Origin: Sphaerochaeta sp.
Lineage (GTDB): Bacteria; Spirochaetota; Spirochaetia; Sphaerochaetales; Sphaerochaetaceae
Length of the DNA: 21,997 nucleotides
Assembly (NCBI GenBank): GCA_023228445.1
Contig: JALOBD010000014.1
Location: 1-21,997, forward strand
Direction of reading: 5' to 3'
The position numbers were made by a program, and so were the translations under genes. Position 1 is the stretch's first letter. Each line of letters opens with the position of its first letter. A model generated the notes under the pieces. The model was not told the DNA's origin. It saw only the letters and a list, made by a program, of their open reading frames with translations, and ran no database searches. Of the stretch, positions 14,934-21,997 are shown piece after piece.

Positions 14934-15670
14934 AGACAGCGCCCGATGGCATTGGCCAGCACCTGGGCAAGGTGTTGGCGATGCAGGCTGTTCGTCAGGC
15001 GCCGCGCCTCATCTTCGTTGGTCAGAAATCCCAGTTCCACCATCACTGCAGGCATACGGCACTGGTTGAGCACCCACAGGTCCTGCTCCTTAACACCGCG
15101 GCTTCGAGAGGTGACCAGCTGGCCTGCCAGCGTCTCCTCGAAGATTGAAGCCACCACGAGGTTGCGGTTGTTGAGCAGTCGGTTGAGTTGATTCTGTGAA
15201 TGGGAGGCAAAGAGGTGGATGTTGGAGAGCGGGGTCGCTTCATCGAGGAGGACCACCGGCTTGTCCTGCCTCTTGGTCAGCACCTCAAATCCATTGGCTG
15301 AAGGCGCATTGGCACTGTTGATGTGGATTGAGACAAAGAGCGCCCCCTTGGCACCCCAATCCAAGCCGGCGGCGATGGCACTGCGTTCAGATAAGGAGAG
15401 GTAGACATCGCTTGAGCGGGTCATCACCACGGTCAGCTCGGGATGGGAGAGGGTGAGCAGGACCGAGAGGCGCTTGGCGATGTCGAGTGTCAAATCCCGT
15501 TCATAGACCACATGTCCGACAAAGGGCCAGTTGTACGATGCCCCTGGATCGTGACCGCCGTGGCCAGCATCGATCACCACCGTCCCCACCGGCAGTGAAA
15601 AGGGGTCTTGGGCAGCGAAGGCTGGGACAAGACACAGGCATACGATCAGTGCAATGATGGCGCTCCTCAC
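14930..15670 (-). CDS. N-acetylmuramoyl-L-alanine amidase (Amidase_3 family)
   Basis: This 246-residue secreted zinc hydrolase cuts the bond between MurNAc and the stem peptide, in cell separation or wall turnover. It has a signal peptide (RSAIIALIVCLCLVPAFA, cleavage near residue 19), then VVIDAGHGGHDPGAS with the first zinc His, YERDLTLDIAKRL with the Glu ligand, FVSIHINSA with the second His, and MVELGFLTNEDE with the catalytic Glu. No extra binding domain such as AMIN or LysM is present. GTG at 15670 is used because GGAGG is placed correctly and the signal peptide starts there. It overlaps the glycosyltransferase-like gene by 4 bases (GTGA) and shares CTAG with the convergent pncB stop. 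Confidence 0.9.
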   Translation of the reverse strand: MRSAIIALIVCLCLVPAFAAQDPFSLPVGTVVIDAGHGGHDPGASYNWPFVGHVVYERDLTLDIAKRLSVLLTLSHPELTVVMTRSSDVYLSLSERSAIAAGLDWGAKGALFVSIHINSANAPSANGFEVLTKRQDKPVVLLDEATPLSNIHLFASHSQNQLNRLLNNRNLVVASIFEETLAGQLVTSRSRGVKEQDLWVLNQCRMPAVMVELGFLTNEDEARRLTNSLHRQHLAQVLANAIGRCL

Positions 15671-16566
15671 TGGTGGGCCTCCGTTGGCCAGGAGGCGACC
15701 AGTGACGCGAAGTCTTCCTTCACCTGCCACCTGAGGCGCTGCTTCACCTCTCCGTTCCACACGGCTCTCTCCAAAATCGCCCGTTTGGGCTTCTTGAGGG
15801 CGATGGTACCATCCCGCTTTTTCTTGTAGGAGAGCGCCTTGGTATAGCAGCGCAGATACCCACTCTTTTCACTGCGATCCTCAATGACCGACTCGCGCTC
15901 GATGAACTGCATCAACAGTGCGCTGGTTGCAAGGACTTGGTGTCCTGTCATCGCTGCACGCAGTCCCCAGTCCAAGAGCTGGTAGTAGTCGCTTTCGATA
16001 CGCTCATCAAAGCCCCTGATGCGCTGGAAGACCGCCCGATCGTAGATGGCCAAGCCCAACAGTGGATAGAGGGTACGTGTTGTGCGACCCTCATCGAGGA
16101 TGGGGAAGTCACTCTCGGCATCGATGCGCGTGCCATCGCTCTGTGGCCTCCTGATCGAGGGGACGACCTCTTTGTGGGAGTTGGCCACCACACTGGCCCA
16201 TGCGATACGGCTGACCCCCTTGGCGAAGAGGCGCTGGCCATCGAAGCGGGCCAGGTAGAGGTCGCTTCGGGTGATGAGAAAGTAGTTTGCCCCACACTCG
16301 TTTGCCACGGCGTTGATCTTCTCACCGAGCGTCGCCCACGTGGTGAAGTGAATGAAGCTCACATCCGGGCAGTGCTGGGCCAGGTCATCGATTCCACGCT
16401 CGGTCACGACAAAGAGGGTGTGGTTGAGGTTGGCGCGGTACCACGCCAATGCCTCAGCAAGTTGCTCCTCGGTACCGTGGTCAAGGATGGCAACGGCAAG
16501 CTTGGCCCGCCTTTGGTGTTCGCTCTGAGTCCGGCTGTGTCGTACGCGGTACTTACTGGCCATCAT
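15667..16566 (-). CDS. Glycosyltransferase-like protein (GT-A fold), unknown substrate
   Basis: This 299-residue protein has features of family 2 glycosyltransferases. LAVAILDHGTEEQLAEAL at about 23-40 is followed by ANYFLITRSDLYLARFDG at 93-110 where the metal-binding DxD is expected. Then GLAIYDRAVFQRIRGFDE with LDWGLRAAMTGHQVL at 171-212 matches the acceptor-side block (family GFDE...WG.ED..L..R). The expected DxD is RSD, so metal-dependent transfer is uncertain. The C-terminus is basic and helical, without membrane segments. It overlaps the proB stop (ATGATG at 16566-16561) and the amidase start by 4 bases. Its context suggests envelope sugar chemistry, but this is inference. An alternative is a non-catalytic relative. 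The start could be either ATG at 16566 or 16563. Confidence 0.6.
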   Translation of the reverse strand: MMASKYRVRHSRTQSEHQRRAKLAVAILDHGTEEQLAEALAWYRANLNHTLFVVTERGIDDLAQHCPDVSFIHFTTWATLGEKINAVANECGANYFLITRSDLYLARFDGQRLFAKGVSRIAWASVVANSHKEVVPSIRRPQSDGTRIDAESDFPILDEGRTTRTLYPLLGLAIYDRAVFQRIRGFDERIESDYYQLLDWGLRAAMTGHQVLATSALLMQFIERESVIEDRSEKSGYLRCYTKALSYKKKRDGTIALKKPKRAILERAVWNGEVKQRLRWQVKEDFASLVASWPTEAHQ

Positions 16567-17674
16567 CCAACAGCACCACGTCCTCGGGGCGGAAGATCAT
16601 CGCCTTGTGCCCGCTTCCCAAGAGCGGGGCCACATCGGCGCTTGGATGGCCGGCAACCGTGGCGATTTCCGTCGCATTGAGGTAGACGGCAGCCTTGGCA
16701 AAGGGCTTCTCCCCGCTTGCATAGACCTGTACGACATCCCCCTCGGAGAAGACTCCGTTGACCTTGACCACGCCGCTGGGCAAGAGGCTCTTCCTGCGTA
16801 AGATTGCCTCCTTCGCCCCTCGGTCGATCTCGATCGAACCGAGGTGTGAGTTGTTGAGGATCCAGCGCTGGCGCTGACTGAGGCGTTTGGCCGGGTGGAT
16901 ATAGGTACCCAATACCTCCCCGTCCAGCAGACGCAACAGCGCGTCCTTCTCATAGCCACTGACGATGATGGTACCGCAGCCGGCCACCGCGGCGATCTTG
17001 GCGGCGAGCAGCTTGGTCTTCATCCCCCCGGTGGCATGGGTCGACCCTGCCCCACCGGCATAGGAGAGGACCTCGTCATCGAGGACTTTGACCTCGCCCA
17101 ACAGGCGTGCCGACCCATCCTTTCTCGGGTCGGCGGTGTAGAGGCCATCGATATCGGTGAGGATGATGAGCAGCTCGGCATCGATCTTGCTGGCGACCAT
17201 CGCACTCATGCGGTCATTGTCGCCGAAGGCGGTGCCGATCTCTGCAGTACTCACCGTATCATTCTCATTGAAGATCGGCACAACGCCGAGCTCGAGCAGG
17301 GTGGAGACGGAGTTGCGTAGGTTCACGTAGGTGAGGCGGTTGTTCAAATCCCTGCGGGTGAGCAGGAGCTGGGAGCAGAGCAAGCCATGTTTTTTGAAAG
17401 AACGGCGCCACGATGACATCAAGAGCGGTTGGCCGATGGACGCACAGGCTTGCCGCAGCTTCACCTGCTTCACCGTGCCGGTGAGGCGGAGCTCCTTGGC
17501 TCCCAGACCGATGGCACCACTGCTGACCAACAAGACTTGGTAGCCGCGCTTGTTGAGAGTGGCAATCTGCGCACTGATGGCATCGACGCACTCCTCGTCG
17601 ATGCCGTCCCTGCTGCTGAGCAGATTGGTGCCGACCTTCACCACGATGCGGTGGACTTGGCTATGGTCACGCAT
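16553..17674 (-). CDS. proB: Glutamate 5-kinase (ProB, with PUA domain)
   Basis: This 373-residue enzyme phosphorylates glutamate in the first step of proline synthesis. The kinase domain has VVKVGTNLL near the start, LVSSGAIGLGAKEL, FNENDTVSTAEI, FGDNDRMSAMVA and ILTDIDGLYTADPRKDG. A C-terminal PUA domain follows from about residue 275 (LPSGVVKVNGVFSEGDVVQV), as in E. coli ProB. ATG at 17674 is chosen because AGGAGG lies 6 bases before it. The frame runs on to 17764 within proA without family-like sequence. proA overlaps it by 8 bases. It is the second gene of proA-proB-glycosyltransferase-amidase. Proline feedback is expected from the family but cannot be judged here. Confidence 0.95.
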   Translation of the reverse strand: MRDHSQVHRIVVKVGTNLLSSRDGIDEECVDAISAQIATLNKRGYQVLLVSSGAIGLGAKELRLTGTVKQVKLRQACASIGQPLLMSSWRRSFKKHGLLCSQLLLTRRDLNNRLTYVNLRNSVSTLLELGVVPIFNENDTVSTAEIGTAFGDNDRMSAMVASKIDAELLIILTDIDGLYTADPRKDGSARLLGEVKVLDDEVLSYAGGAGSTHATGGMKTKLLAAKIAAVAGCGTIIVSGYEKDALLRLLDGEVLGTYIHPAKRLSQRQRWILNNSHLGSIEIDRGAKEAILRRKSLLPSGVVKVNGVFSEGDVVQVYASGEKPFAKAAVYLNATEIATVAGHPSADVAPLLGSGHKAMIFRPEDVVLLDDGQ

Positions 17675-18977
17675 GGTCGCCTCCTGCTGGCAACAGTTCG
17701 ATGTGGGTAAATGCCCTGGCCCCCTCACCGGTGTAATCGGCGACGATCTGGCCACTTCCCTCAAGAAGATACTTGGTGCTCAGCAGCCCCTCCATACCCA
17801 CCGGACCGCGGGCGTGGATTCTCCCGGTGGAGATGCCCACCTCTGCACCCAAGCCGAAGCGGTAGCCGTCGGCAAAGCGGGTGGAGCAGTTGACAAAGAC
17901 GTCGGCGCTGTCCACCTGGGAGAGGAAGGTCTGTTTTGCCTCCTCATCGGCGGTGACGATGGCATCGGTGTGGTTGCTGCCATAGCGGGCGATGTGGGCA
18001 ATGGCCTCATCGAGGGAGTCGACGATGCGGATGTTGACCTCCATGGCCAGGTACTCGGCGTCATAATCCCCGTCTTGGTAGGGAACGCAGTCGATGAGGG
18101 CGGCTGTGCCCTCATCGCCGTGAATGACCACATCCAACCCAAAGCGCTGCTTGAGCGCAGGAATGAACGCAGCAGCGATGTGCCGGTGCACCAGAATCGT
18201 CTCTACCGCATTGCACGCTGCCGGATACTGGGTCTTGGCATCATAGGCGATGGCAAGCGCCATCGAGAGGTCGGCGCTTCCATCGATGAAGAGGTGGCAG
18301 ATCCCGTCAGCGTGGCCGAGTACCGGGATGTTGGTATGATCCATGATGTAGGAGACAAACTCCTTCGAGCCGCGAGGGATGAGCAGGTCGATGGAGTCTT
18401 CCATCGTCAACATCTGAGAAACATCGCTCCGGCTCTCCAAGAGCACAATCCAGCGACTGCCAAGCGGGCTCTCTCCAAGGCTCTTGCGCATCGAGGCAAC
18501 CAGCGCTTCGTTGGTACGCTGCGCCTCACTGCCCCCCTTGAGGATGATGGCGTTGCCGCTCTTGAGAGCGAGGGTGATGATCTGCACCAAGGCATCGGGA
18601 CGGGCCTCAAAGATCATGCCGATGACCCCGATGGGGACAGTGACTTGGGTGAGGATCAGATCCTCATCGAGCTCTCTCTTTTGGCGTACTCGTCCGATCG
18701 GGTCATCTGCATCGATGACATCGGCAATGCCACGCTTCGCTTCGCGCTGTTTGGCTTCGCTGTAGACAAGACGCTTGACCAGTGGCGGGGCGAGACCGTC
18801 GCGCTCTGCCTGGGCGACATCCTCATCGTTTGCCGCCTTGATGGCCCTCCAATCGCGTTCGAGGCCAGCGGCGATGAGGCTCAGCGCACCGTTGCGCTCC
18901 TCAGCACTGCTGAAGCCCAGGCGCCTCGCCTCTTCTCTCAGGCGTATGATCTCCTCGCTCCTCTTCACTCTCTCCAT
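17667..18977 (-). CDS. proA: Glutamate-5-semialdehyde dehydrogenase (ProA)
   Basis: This 436-residue NADPH-dependent enzyme reduces gamma-glutamyl phosphate to the semialdehyde, which cyclises to pyrroline-5-carboxylate. VPIGVIGMIFEARPDALVQ, ALKSGNAIILKGGSEA, LIPRGSKEFV, and YPAACNAVETILVH with the catalytic Cys are the family blocks, as is RGPVGMEGLLSTKYLLEG at the end. ATG at 18977 has AGAGGTG upstream and begins the conserved helix. The -10 TATACT lies 21 bases upstream. As first gene of the operon it sets transcription for proB, the glycosyltransferase-like gene and the amidase. Its last codons overlap proB by 8 bases. Confidence 0.96.
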   Translation of the reverse strand: MERVKRSEEIIRLREEARRLGFSSAEERNGALSLIAAGLERDWRAIKAANDEDVAQAERDGLAPPLVKRLVYSEAKQREAKRGIADVIDADDPIGRVRQKRELDEDLILTQVTVPIGVIGMIFEARPDALVQIITLALKSGNAIILKGGSEAQRTNEALVASMRKSLGESPLGSRWIVLLESRSDVSQMLTMEDSIDLLIPRGSKEFVSYIMDHTNIPVLGHADGICHLFIDGSADLSMALAIAYDAKTQYPAACNAVETILVHRHIAAAFIPALKQRFGLDVVIHGDEGTAALIDCVPYQDGDYDAEYLAMEVNIRIVDSLDEAIAHIARYGSNHTDAIVTADEEAKQTFLSQVDSADVFVNCSTRFADGYRFGLGAEVGISTGRIHARGPVGMEGLLSTKYLLEGSGQIVADYTGEGARAFTHIELLPAGGDHA

Positions 18978-18998
18978 GACGACACCTCTGTTGTGGTG

Positions 18999-19004
18999 AG
19001 TATA
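18999..19004 (-). promoter_or_regulatory. -10 element of the proA operon
   Basis: TATACT on the minus strand, within GCTATACTCA, lies 21 bases before the proA ATG, leaving room for AGAGGTG. The -35 is poor: the hexamer at 17 bases has no resemblance to TTGACA, and TTGATA is 22 bases away. The same ten bases precede the OppA-like gene. Confidence 0.5.
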
Positions 19005-19066
19005 GCCTAAACTGAACACTCATTGCTATCAAGGGGAGGGAACTCACCGTTTACGAGAAGCCTCTA

Positions 19067-21607
19067 CTAGCGTAGATAGATGTCCTTCAAGGGGTGGATA
19101 TCCATCGTGTTGGTATACCAACCACCCCACTTGTCCAGGTCGATCATACCGTAGTTGACGTAGTAGTACAGCGGCAGGACAGCCTGGTCCTGGTTGATCA
19201 GGATTTCCTCTGCTGTGGTCAACACAGCAAAGCGGTCGGCTCCTGCTCTCATGCGGGCTGCCTCGTTGATCAGCAGGTCGTACACCTCGTTTGAGTACTT
19301 GCCGCCGTTCATGCCGGCTCCGGTGATGAACATATCGAGGAAGGTGTTTGGATCCTGGTAGTCCCCGATCCAGCCGGCGCGTGCAATCAAAAAGTTGCCA
19401 CGGTTCCGGTTGGAGAGGTAGGCACTCCACTCCTGGCTTTGCAGCACGACAGTGATGCCCAAGTTCTTCTTCCACTCTTGTTGGATGAACTGGGCTATCT
19501 GCTGATTTCCTGAATCGCTGTTGTAGAGGATTGAGAGAGAAGGAAACCCTCTTCCATCGGGGTAGCCCGCTTGTGCAAGCAAGCTCCGTGCCTTCCCGAT
19601 CGCCTCACCCATACTGGTAAAGGGGAACGTAAGGCCGTCGTAGCCGGCCATCGGAGGGACAATACCCCATGCGGGGATCTGTCCTGCCCTCAGGTAACTG
19701 TCAACCAGCTTTGTACGGTCAATTGCAAGGGCCAGTGCCTGGCGGACCAACGGGTTGTTGATCGGTGCCTTCTCCGTCTGGAAGACGTAGTAGTAGGTGG
19801 CCAGCTGCGGGAAGACATGGTAGTCATCACGCCTCCTTGTGGTGCTGATCTCATCCGACTGTACGTTGGTCGTCCAATCGATCTCACCATTGAGGTACCT
19901 GTAGTAGTCGTTGGTTGTGCTGTCCGAATTGTAGAAGATCACCTTGGTCAAGTTCACCGCGTCACGATCCCAGTAGGTAGGACTCCTGGTGACAGTAATT
20001 GAGTTGTACGGCAGGTGTTCACTCAATACGAACGGGCCGTTGGAGACGAAGTTTGCCGGGTCGGTCCACCGACTCCCATACTTTTCGATGGTGTGCTTGG
20101 GCACGATAGCGAAGCTGTAGTGGGCAAGGGCGTCAACGGCGTACGGAAGCGGTCCAATGAGGTCCATCTGGAAGGTATAGTTGTCGAGGGCACGGATGCC
20201 AACACCCTCTGCCCTCCCCCGTCCTGCGTTGTACTCCTCAGCGCCGACGAGGAACATGGCAGGAAACCACGCATACGGTGCTCCGGTCCTTGGATTGAGG
20301 ATCCTCAGCCAGCTGTAGACGACGTCGTGGGCGGTGATGGGAGTGCCATCGCTCCACACGGCGTTCTTGCGCAGCGTGAAGGTGTACTGGGTCCCATCAC
20401 GGTTGCTGATCCAGCTCTCCGCGACACCGGGAACGGCAGTGGAGGTCTCCGGGTCATAGGTTACCAGACCTTCAAAGAGTGCTACACAGACCCGGTGCTC
20501 GGGAACGCCCTGCATCAGGGCAGGATCCAGTGACTGGGGCTCAGCGCCGTTGGCGATGCGGAATACCACGTCTTTCTTTGGCACAGCGGTTGGCTGTTTG
20601 GAAGCCAAGACCGCCAGGCGCTCCTCCTCATAGCCGACGGTGGCCGGGGGCCTTCCAGCTTGGGAGAGGAGAATCGGCAGATCTTTGTTCCGCAGTGTCT
20701 CCTCCCACGTGCTCAACCCCTCATACGTTCTCTTCCATATCCCGTGCACAGGGTCATCGCTTGACAGCTGCCCTGCAGGGTCGAAGCTCGCCAACAAAAT
20801 CGGTGTATCCAAAAAACTCTGGTAGAGGAGCGTCGCAACCTGATCGAGGACCGCCACCTCATCCAACACCAAAAGGTATCGTACAACCTCATCAGTGCCA
20901 TCATCGGTTTCTGCGGTGTGGACAACAACGTGATACGAGGCTTTCCACTGGAGGGTTTGAGCGCTCACCGCTTCGGCAAACTCAACGATTGCGGTGCGAA
21001 TCTGCTGTGTATCCAAGCCCTCGCCTGCCAAGTCAACAGCGAGGGTAACCGAAGTTGGTTCCAATAGAGTGTCCTCAAGGGTCAGGGAAACCGGCCAGAG
21101 TTGCTCATTGCGCAGGTACTCTCCATAGGCAATCGTGGTCGGATGGATGACGGTGGATTTGCCGAGATTGTCGTTGGCCTTCTCACGATACTCACTCCAC
21201 AGATCATACCTGCTCTGATAGGGCGGCAGTATGGCAGAAATCGCTCTCCCAAGCTCCTCGTCCATGCGATGGGAGAGCGCTGAAAGCTCCTCTTCAACTC
21301 GCGCCTCAAATTGCGCATCAGTCTCCCAGATCATCGGCTGCCCGCCTTTGATCTTCTCCGCCTCGCGCGACAGGAGCCTATCAACATGCGCTTGTAAGGC
21401 CGTGGCCTGTTGCATAAACTCACCGACGACTGCGTTCAACTCTTCATTGGCCAGCGTGAAGGCTCGCATGGTGTCTTGCTTGTCACCGCTTGCAATCGCC
21501 GCCTCAATGGCCGCGCTCTGGCTCGCACCGCTTGCCGCGCTGATCGCCAGCATCAAAAGCAATCCAACAAACACCCCACCCCTAAGAACCCTTCGTCTCA
21601 TACCCAT
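19067..21607 (-). CDS. OppA-like substrate-binding protein with a large N-terminal extension
   Basis: This 846-residue exported protein has a signal peptide (MGMRRRVLRGG, hydrophobic segment, likely cleavage near ISAASGA, residue 27). There is no lipobox Cys, so it is probably soluble in the periplasm. Residues about 30-340 form a region I do not recognise. The first 100 are charged and helical (EEELSALSHRMDEEL), and the rest mixes strands and helices. From about 346 a complete SBP_bac_5 domain follows: FRIANGAEPQSLDPALM, FEGLVTYDP, TFTLRKNAVWSDGTPITA, and YPDGRGFPSLSILYNSDSG near the C-terminal lobe. Binding proteins of this family are usually 500-600 residues, so the extension is the unusual part. 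Peptides are the likely ligand. No permease or ATPase genes are seen next to it. ATG at 21607 has AGAGGT about 7 bases upstream. Confidence 0.85.
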   Translation of the reverse strand: MGMRRRVLRGGVFVGLLLMLAISAASGASQSAAIEAAIASGDKQDTMRAFTLANEELNAVVGEFMQQATALQAHVDRLLSREAEKIKGGQPMIWETDAQFEARVEEELSALSHRMDEELGRAISAILPPYQSRYDLWSEYREKANDNLGKSTVIHPTTIAYGEYLRNEQLWPVSLTLEDTLLEPTSVTLAVDLAGEGLDTQQIRTAIVEFAEAVSAQTLQWKASYHVVVHTAETDDGTDEVVRYLLVLDEVAVLDQVATLLYQSFLDTPILLASFDPAGQLSSDDPVHGIWKRTYEGLSTWEETLRNKDLPILLSQAGRPPATVGYEEERLAVLASKQPTAVPKKDVVFRIANGAEPQSLDPALMQGVPEHRVCVALFEGLVTYDPETSTAVPGVAESWISNRDGTQYTFTLRKNAVWSDGTPITAHDVVYSWLRILNPRTGAPYAWFPAMFLVGAEEYNAGRGRAEGVGIRALDNYTFQMDLIGPLPYAVDALAHYSFAIVPKHTIEKYGSRWTDPANFVSNGPFVLSEHLPYNSITVTRSPTYWDRDAVNLTKVIFYNSDSTTNDYYRYLNGEIDWTTNVQSDEISTTRRRDDYHVFPQLATYYYVFQTEKAPINNPLVRQALALAIDRTKLVDSYLRAGQIPAWGIVPPMAGYDGLTFPFTSMGEAIGKARSLLAQAGYPDGRGFPSLSILYNSDSGNQQIAQFIQQEWKKNLGITVVLQSQEWSAYLSNRNRGNFLIARAGWIGDYQDPNTFLDMFITGAGMNGGKYSNEVYDLLINEAARMRAGADRFAVLTTAEEILINQDQAVLPLYYYVNYGMIDLDKWGGWYTNTMDIHPLKDIYLR

Positions 21608-21647
21608 TACGTGACCTCTTTTATGTCTTTTAGCGATATAATGAGTG

Positions 21648-21653
21648 AGTATA
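21648..21653 (-). promoter_or_regulatory. -10 element of the OppA-like gene
   Basis: TATACT on the minus strand, within GCTATACTCA, lies 40 bases before the ATG. No -35 like TTGACA is present at 16-18 bases; that place is filled by the palindrome TTAGGGCCTAA. An activator may therefore be needed. Confidence 0.45.
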
Positions 21654-21669
21654 GCACACGGAAGATCGA

Positions 21670-21680
21670 TTAGGGCCTAA
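21670..21680. repeat. Palindrome at the -35 position of the OppA-like gene
   Basis: TTAGGGCCTAA is symmetric about a central base and sits where the -35 hexamer would be for the -10 at 21648-21653. A bound regulator here would block or replace the -35 contact. Confidence 0.45.
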
Positions 21681-21710
21681 GAATTCTCATTTTCTCTCTT
21701 GAGCGTGATG

Positions 21711-21724
21711 AGCAGGTACCTGCT
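21711..21724. repeat. Perfect 14-base palindrome
   Basis: AGCAGGTACCTGCT reads the same on both strands. It lies 104 bases upstream of the OppA-like start codon and downstream of the rhodanese-domain gene. No T run follows on either strand, so it is more like an operator than a terminator. Confidence 0.6.
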
Positions 21725-21726
21725 TC

Positions 21727-21738
21727 CTCCAATTGGAG
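21727..21738. repeat. Perfect 12-base palindrome
   Basis: CTCCAATTGGAG reads the same on both strands. Its centre is 15 bases from that of the 14-base palindrome, roughly one and a half helical turns. GGGCCC follows at 21742-21747. No T run is present. Confidence 0.55.
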
Positions 21739-21786
21739 CACGGGCCCTTGTCTGACCTCATTGATCTCTCGTCAAAGAAATTGCGG

Positions 21787-21997
21787 TCATGGGTATTTAG
21801 CCATGGGCAGCTTTGCCGGCTTCCAGCCGTTGTTCATCCCCCCCTGCAGTGAGTAGGCGTCGTAGCCCAGCGTCCTCAGCACGCCCACCGTCTGCCCGGC
21901 TGTCTGGCCGGAGAAGCAGACGATGACAATCTTCTCGCTCTTGGAGAGGGAGGGGAGGACCGCAGCAAACTGCGCCCAGGCCACGTGCGTCGAGCCG
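21787..21997 (-). CDS. Rhodanese-domain protein, C-terminal part
   Basis: The last 70 or so residues of a protein run in from beyond the right edge; the frame stays open to the final base. IVIVCFSGQTAGQTVGVLRTLGYDAYSLQGGMNNGW is the end of a rhodanese fold. The Cys in CFSGQTA sits at the active-site loop that carries persulfide sulphur in family members. The GG(M)NNGW motif is typical of the domain's final turn. The protein ends soon after (LPMAKYP), so this domain is at its C-terminus. An internal GTG at 21984 would give a 65-residue fragment that lacks the rest of the domain, so it is not a likely start. The N-terminal domain and the substrate cannot be judged. Confidence 0.8.
   Translation of the reverse strand, partial: GSTHVAWAQFAAVLPSLSKSEKIVIVCFSGQTAGQTVGVLRTLGYDAYSLQGGMNNGWKPAKLPMAKYP

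Noticed and set aside
17550..19010. 486-residue open frame on the plus strand opposite proA
   Set aside because: proA has all its catalytic motifs on the minus strand. The antisense frame has no ribosome binding site or recognisable domain.
21711..21738. The two perfect palindromes as a terminator of the rhodanese-domain gene
   Set aside because: No run of T follows on either strand; symmetric uninterrupted palindromes fit protein-binding sites better.

Overview
The window is about 22 kb of dense, G+C-rich bacterial chromosome. I see 21 protein genes: 20 complete and one cut by the right edge. There are no rRNA or tRNA genes, insertion sequences, prophage genes or CRISPR arrays, and no gene-free stretch longer than about 220 bases. 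Neighbouring genes often overlap by 1-14 bases, and GTG starts are common. Gene content points to a diderm (outer-membrane) bacterium. A spirochaete, perhaps a Sphaerochaeta or Treponema relative, is my best guess. This rests on remembered family resemblance: a CMP-kinase-like protein whose P-loop has Asn for Lys, a MurE with an EDPR rather than DNPR motif, and UPF0164/FadL-like barrel proteins. It is inference, not a database result.

Layout. (1) 71-3365, minus: murC, yicC, cytidylate kinase-like, small outer-membrane-like protein, as one overlapping operon. (2) 3583-3759, minus: a 58-residue zinc-ribbon protein with its own sigma70-type promoter and terminator. (3) 3835-4911, minus: a FadL/UPF0164-like barrel protein, divergent from (4) 4989-8679, plus: murE-ddl-dinB. 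(5) 8795-10761, minus: uppP and an MFS transporter, divergent from (6) 10881-14933, plus: trmL-proC-serS-pncB. (7) 14930-18977, minus: proA-proB-glycosyltransferase-like-amidase, meeting pncB tail to tail on a shared CTAG. (8) 19067-21607, minus: an 846-residue protein made of a peptide-ABC substrate-binding domain behind an unrecognised N-terminal region of about 310 residues. (9) 21787 to the right edge, minus: the end of a rhodanese-domain protein.

Functional themes. Cell-wall precursor synthesis and recycling are spread over several operons (MurC, MurE, Ddl, UppP, amidase). All three enzymes from glutamate to proline are present, with proA-proB on one strand and proC on the other. The rest is translation (SerS, TrmL), NAD salvage (PncB), RNA metabolism (YicC), nucleotide metabolism (the Cmk-like protein), lesion-bypass replication (DinB) and peptide uptake or sensing (the OppA-like protein).

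Most of this is ordinary housekeeping. The parts that deserve follow-up are the N-terminal extension of the OppA-like protein, the cluster of perfect palindromes upstream of that gene, the isolated zinc-ribbon gene, and the altered motifs in the Cmk-like protein, MurE and the glycosyltransferase-like protein. I did not find a clear new multi-gene system.
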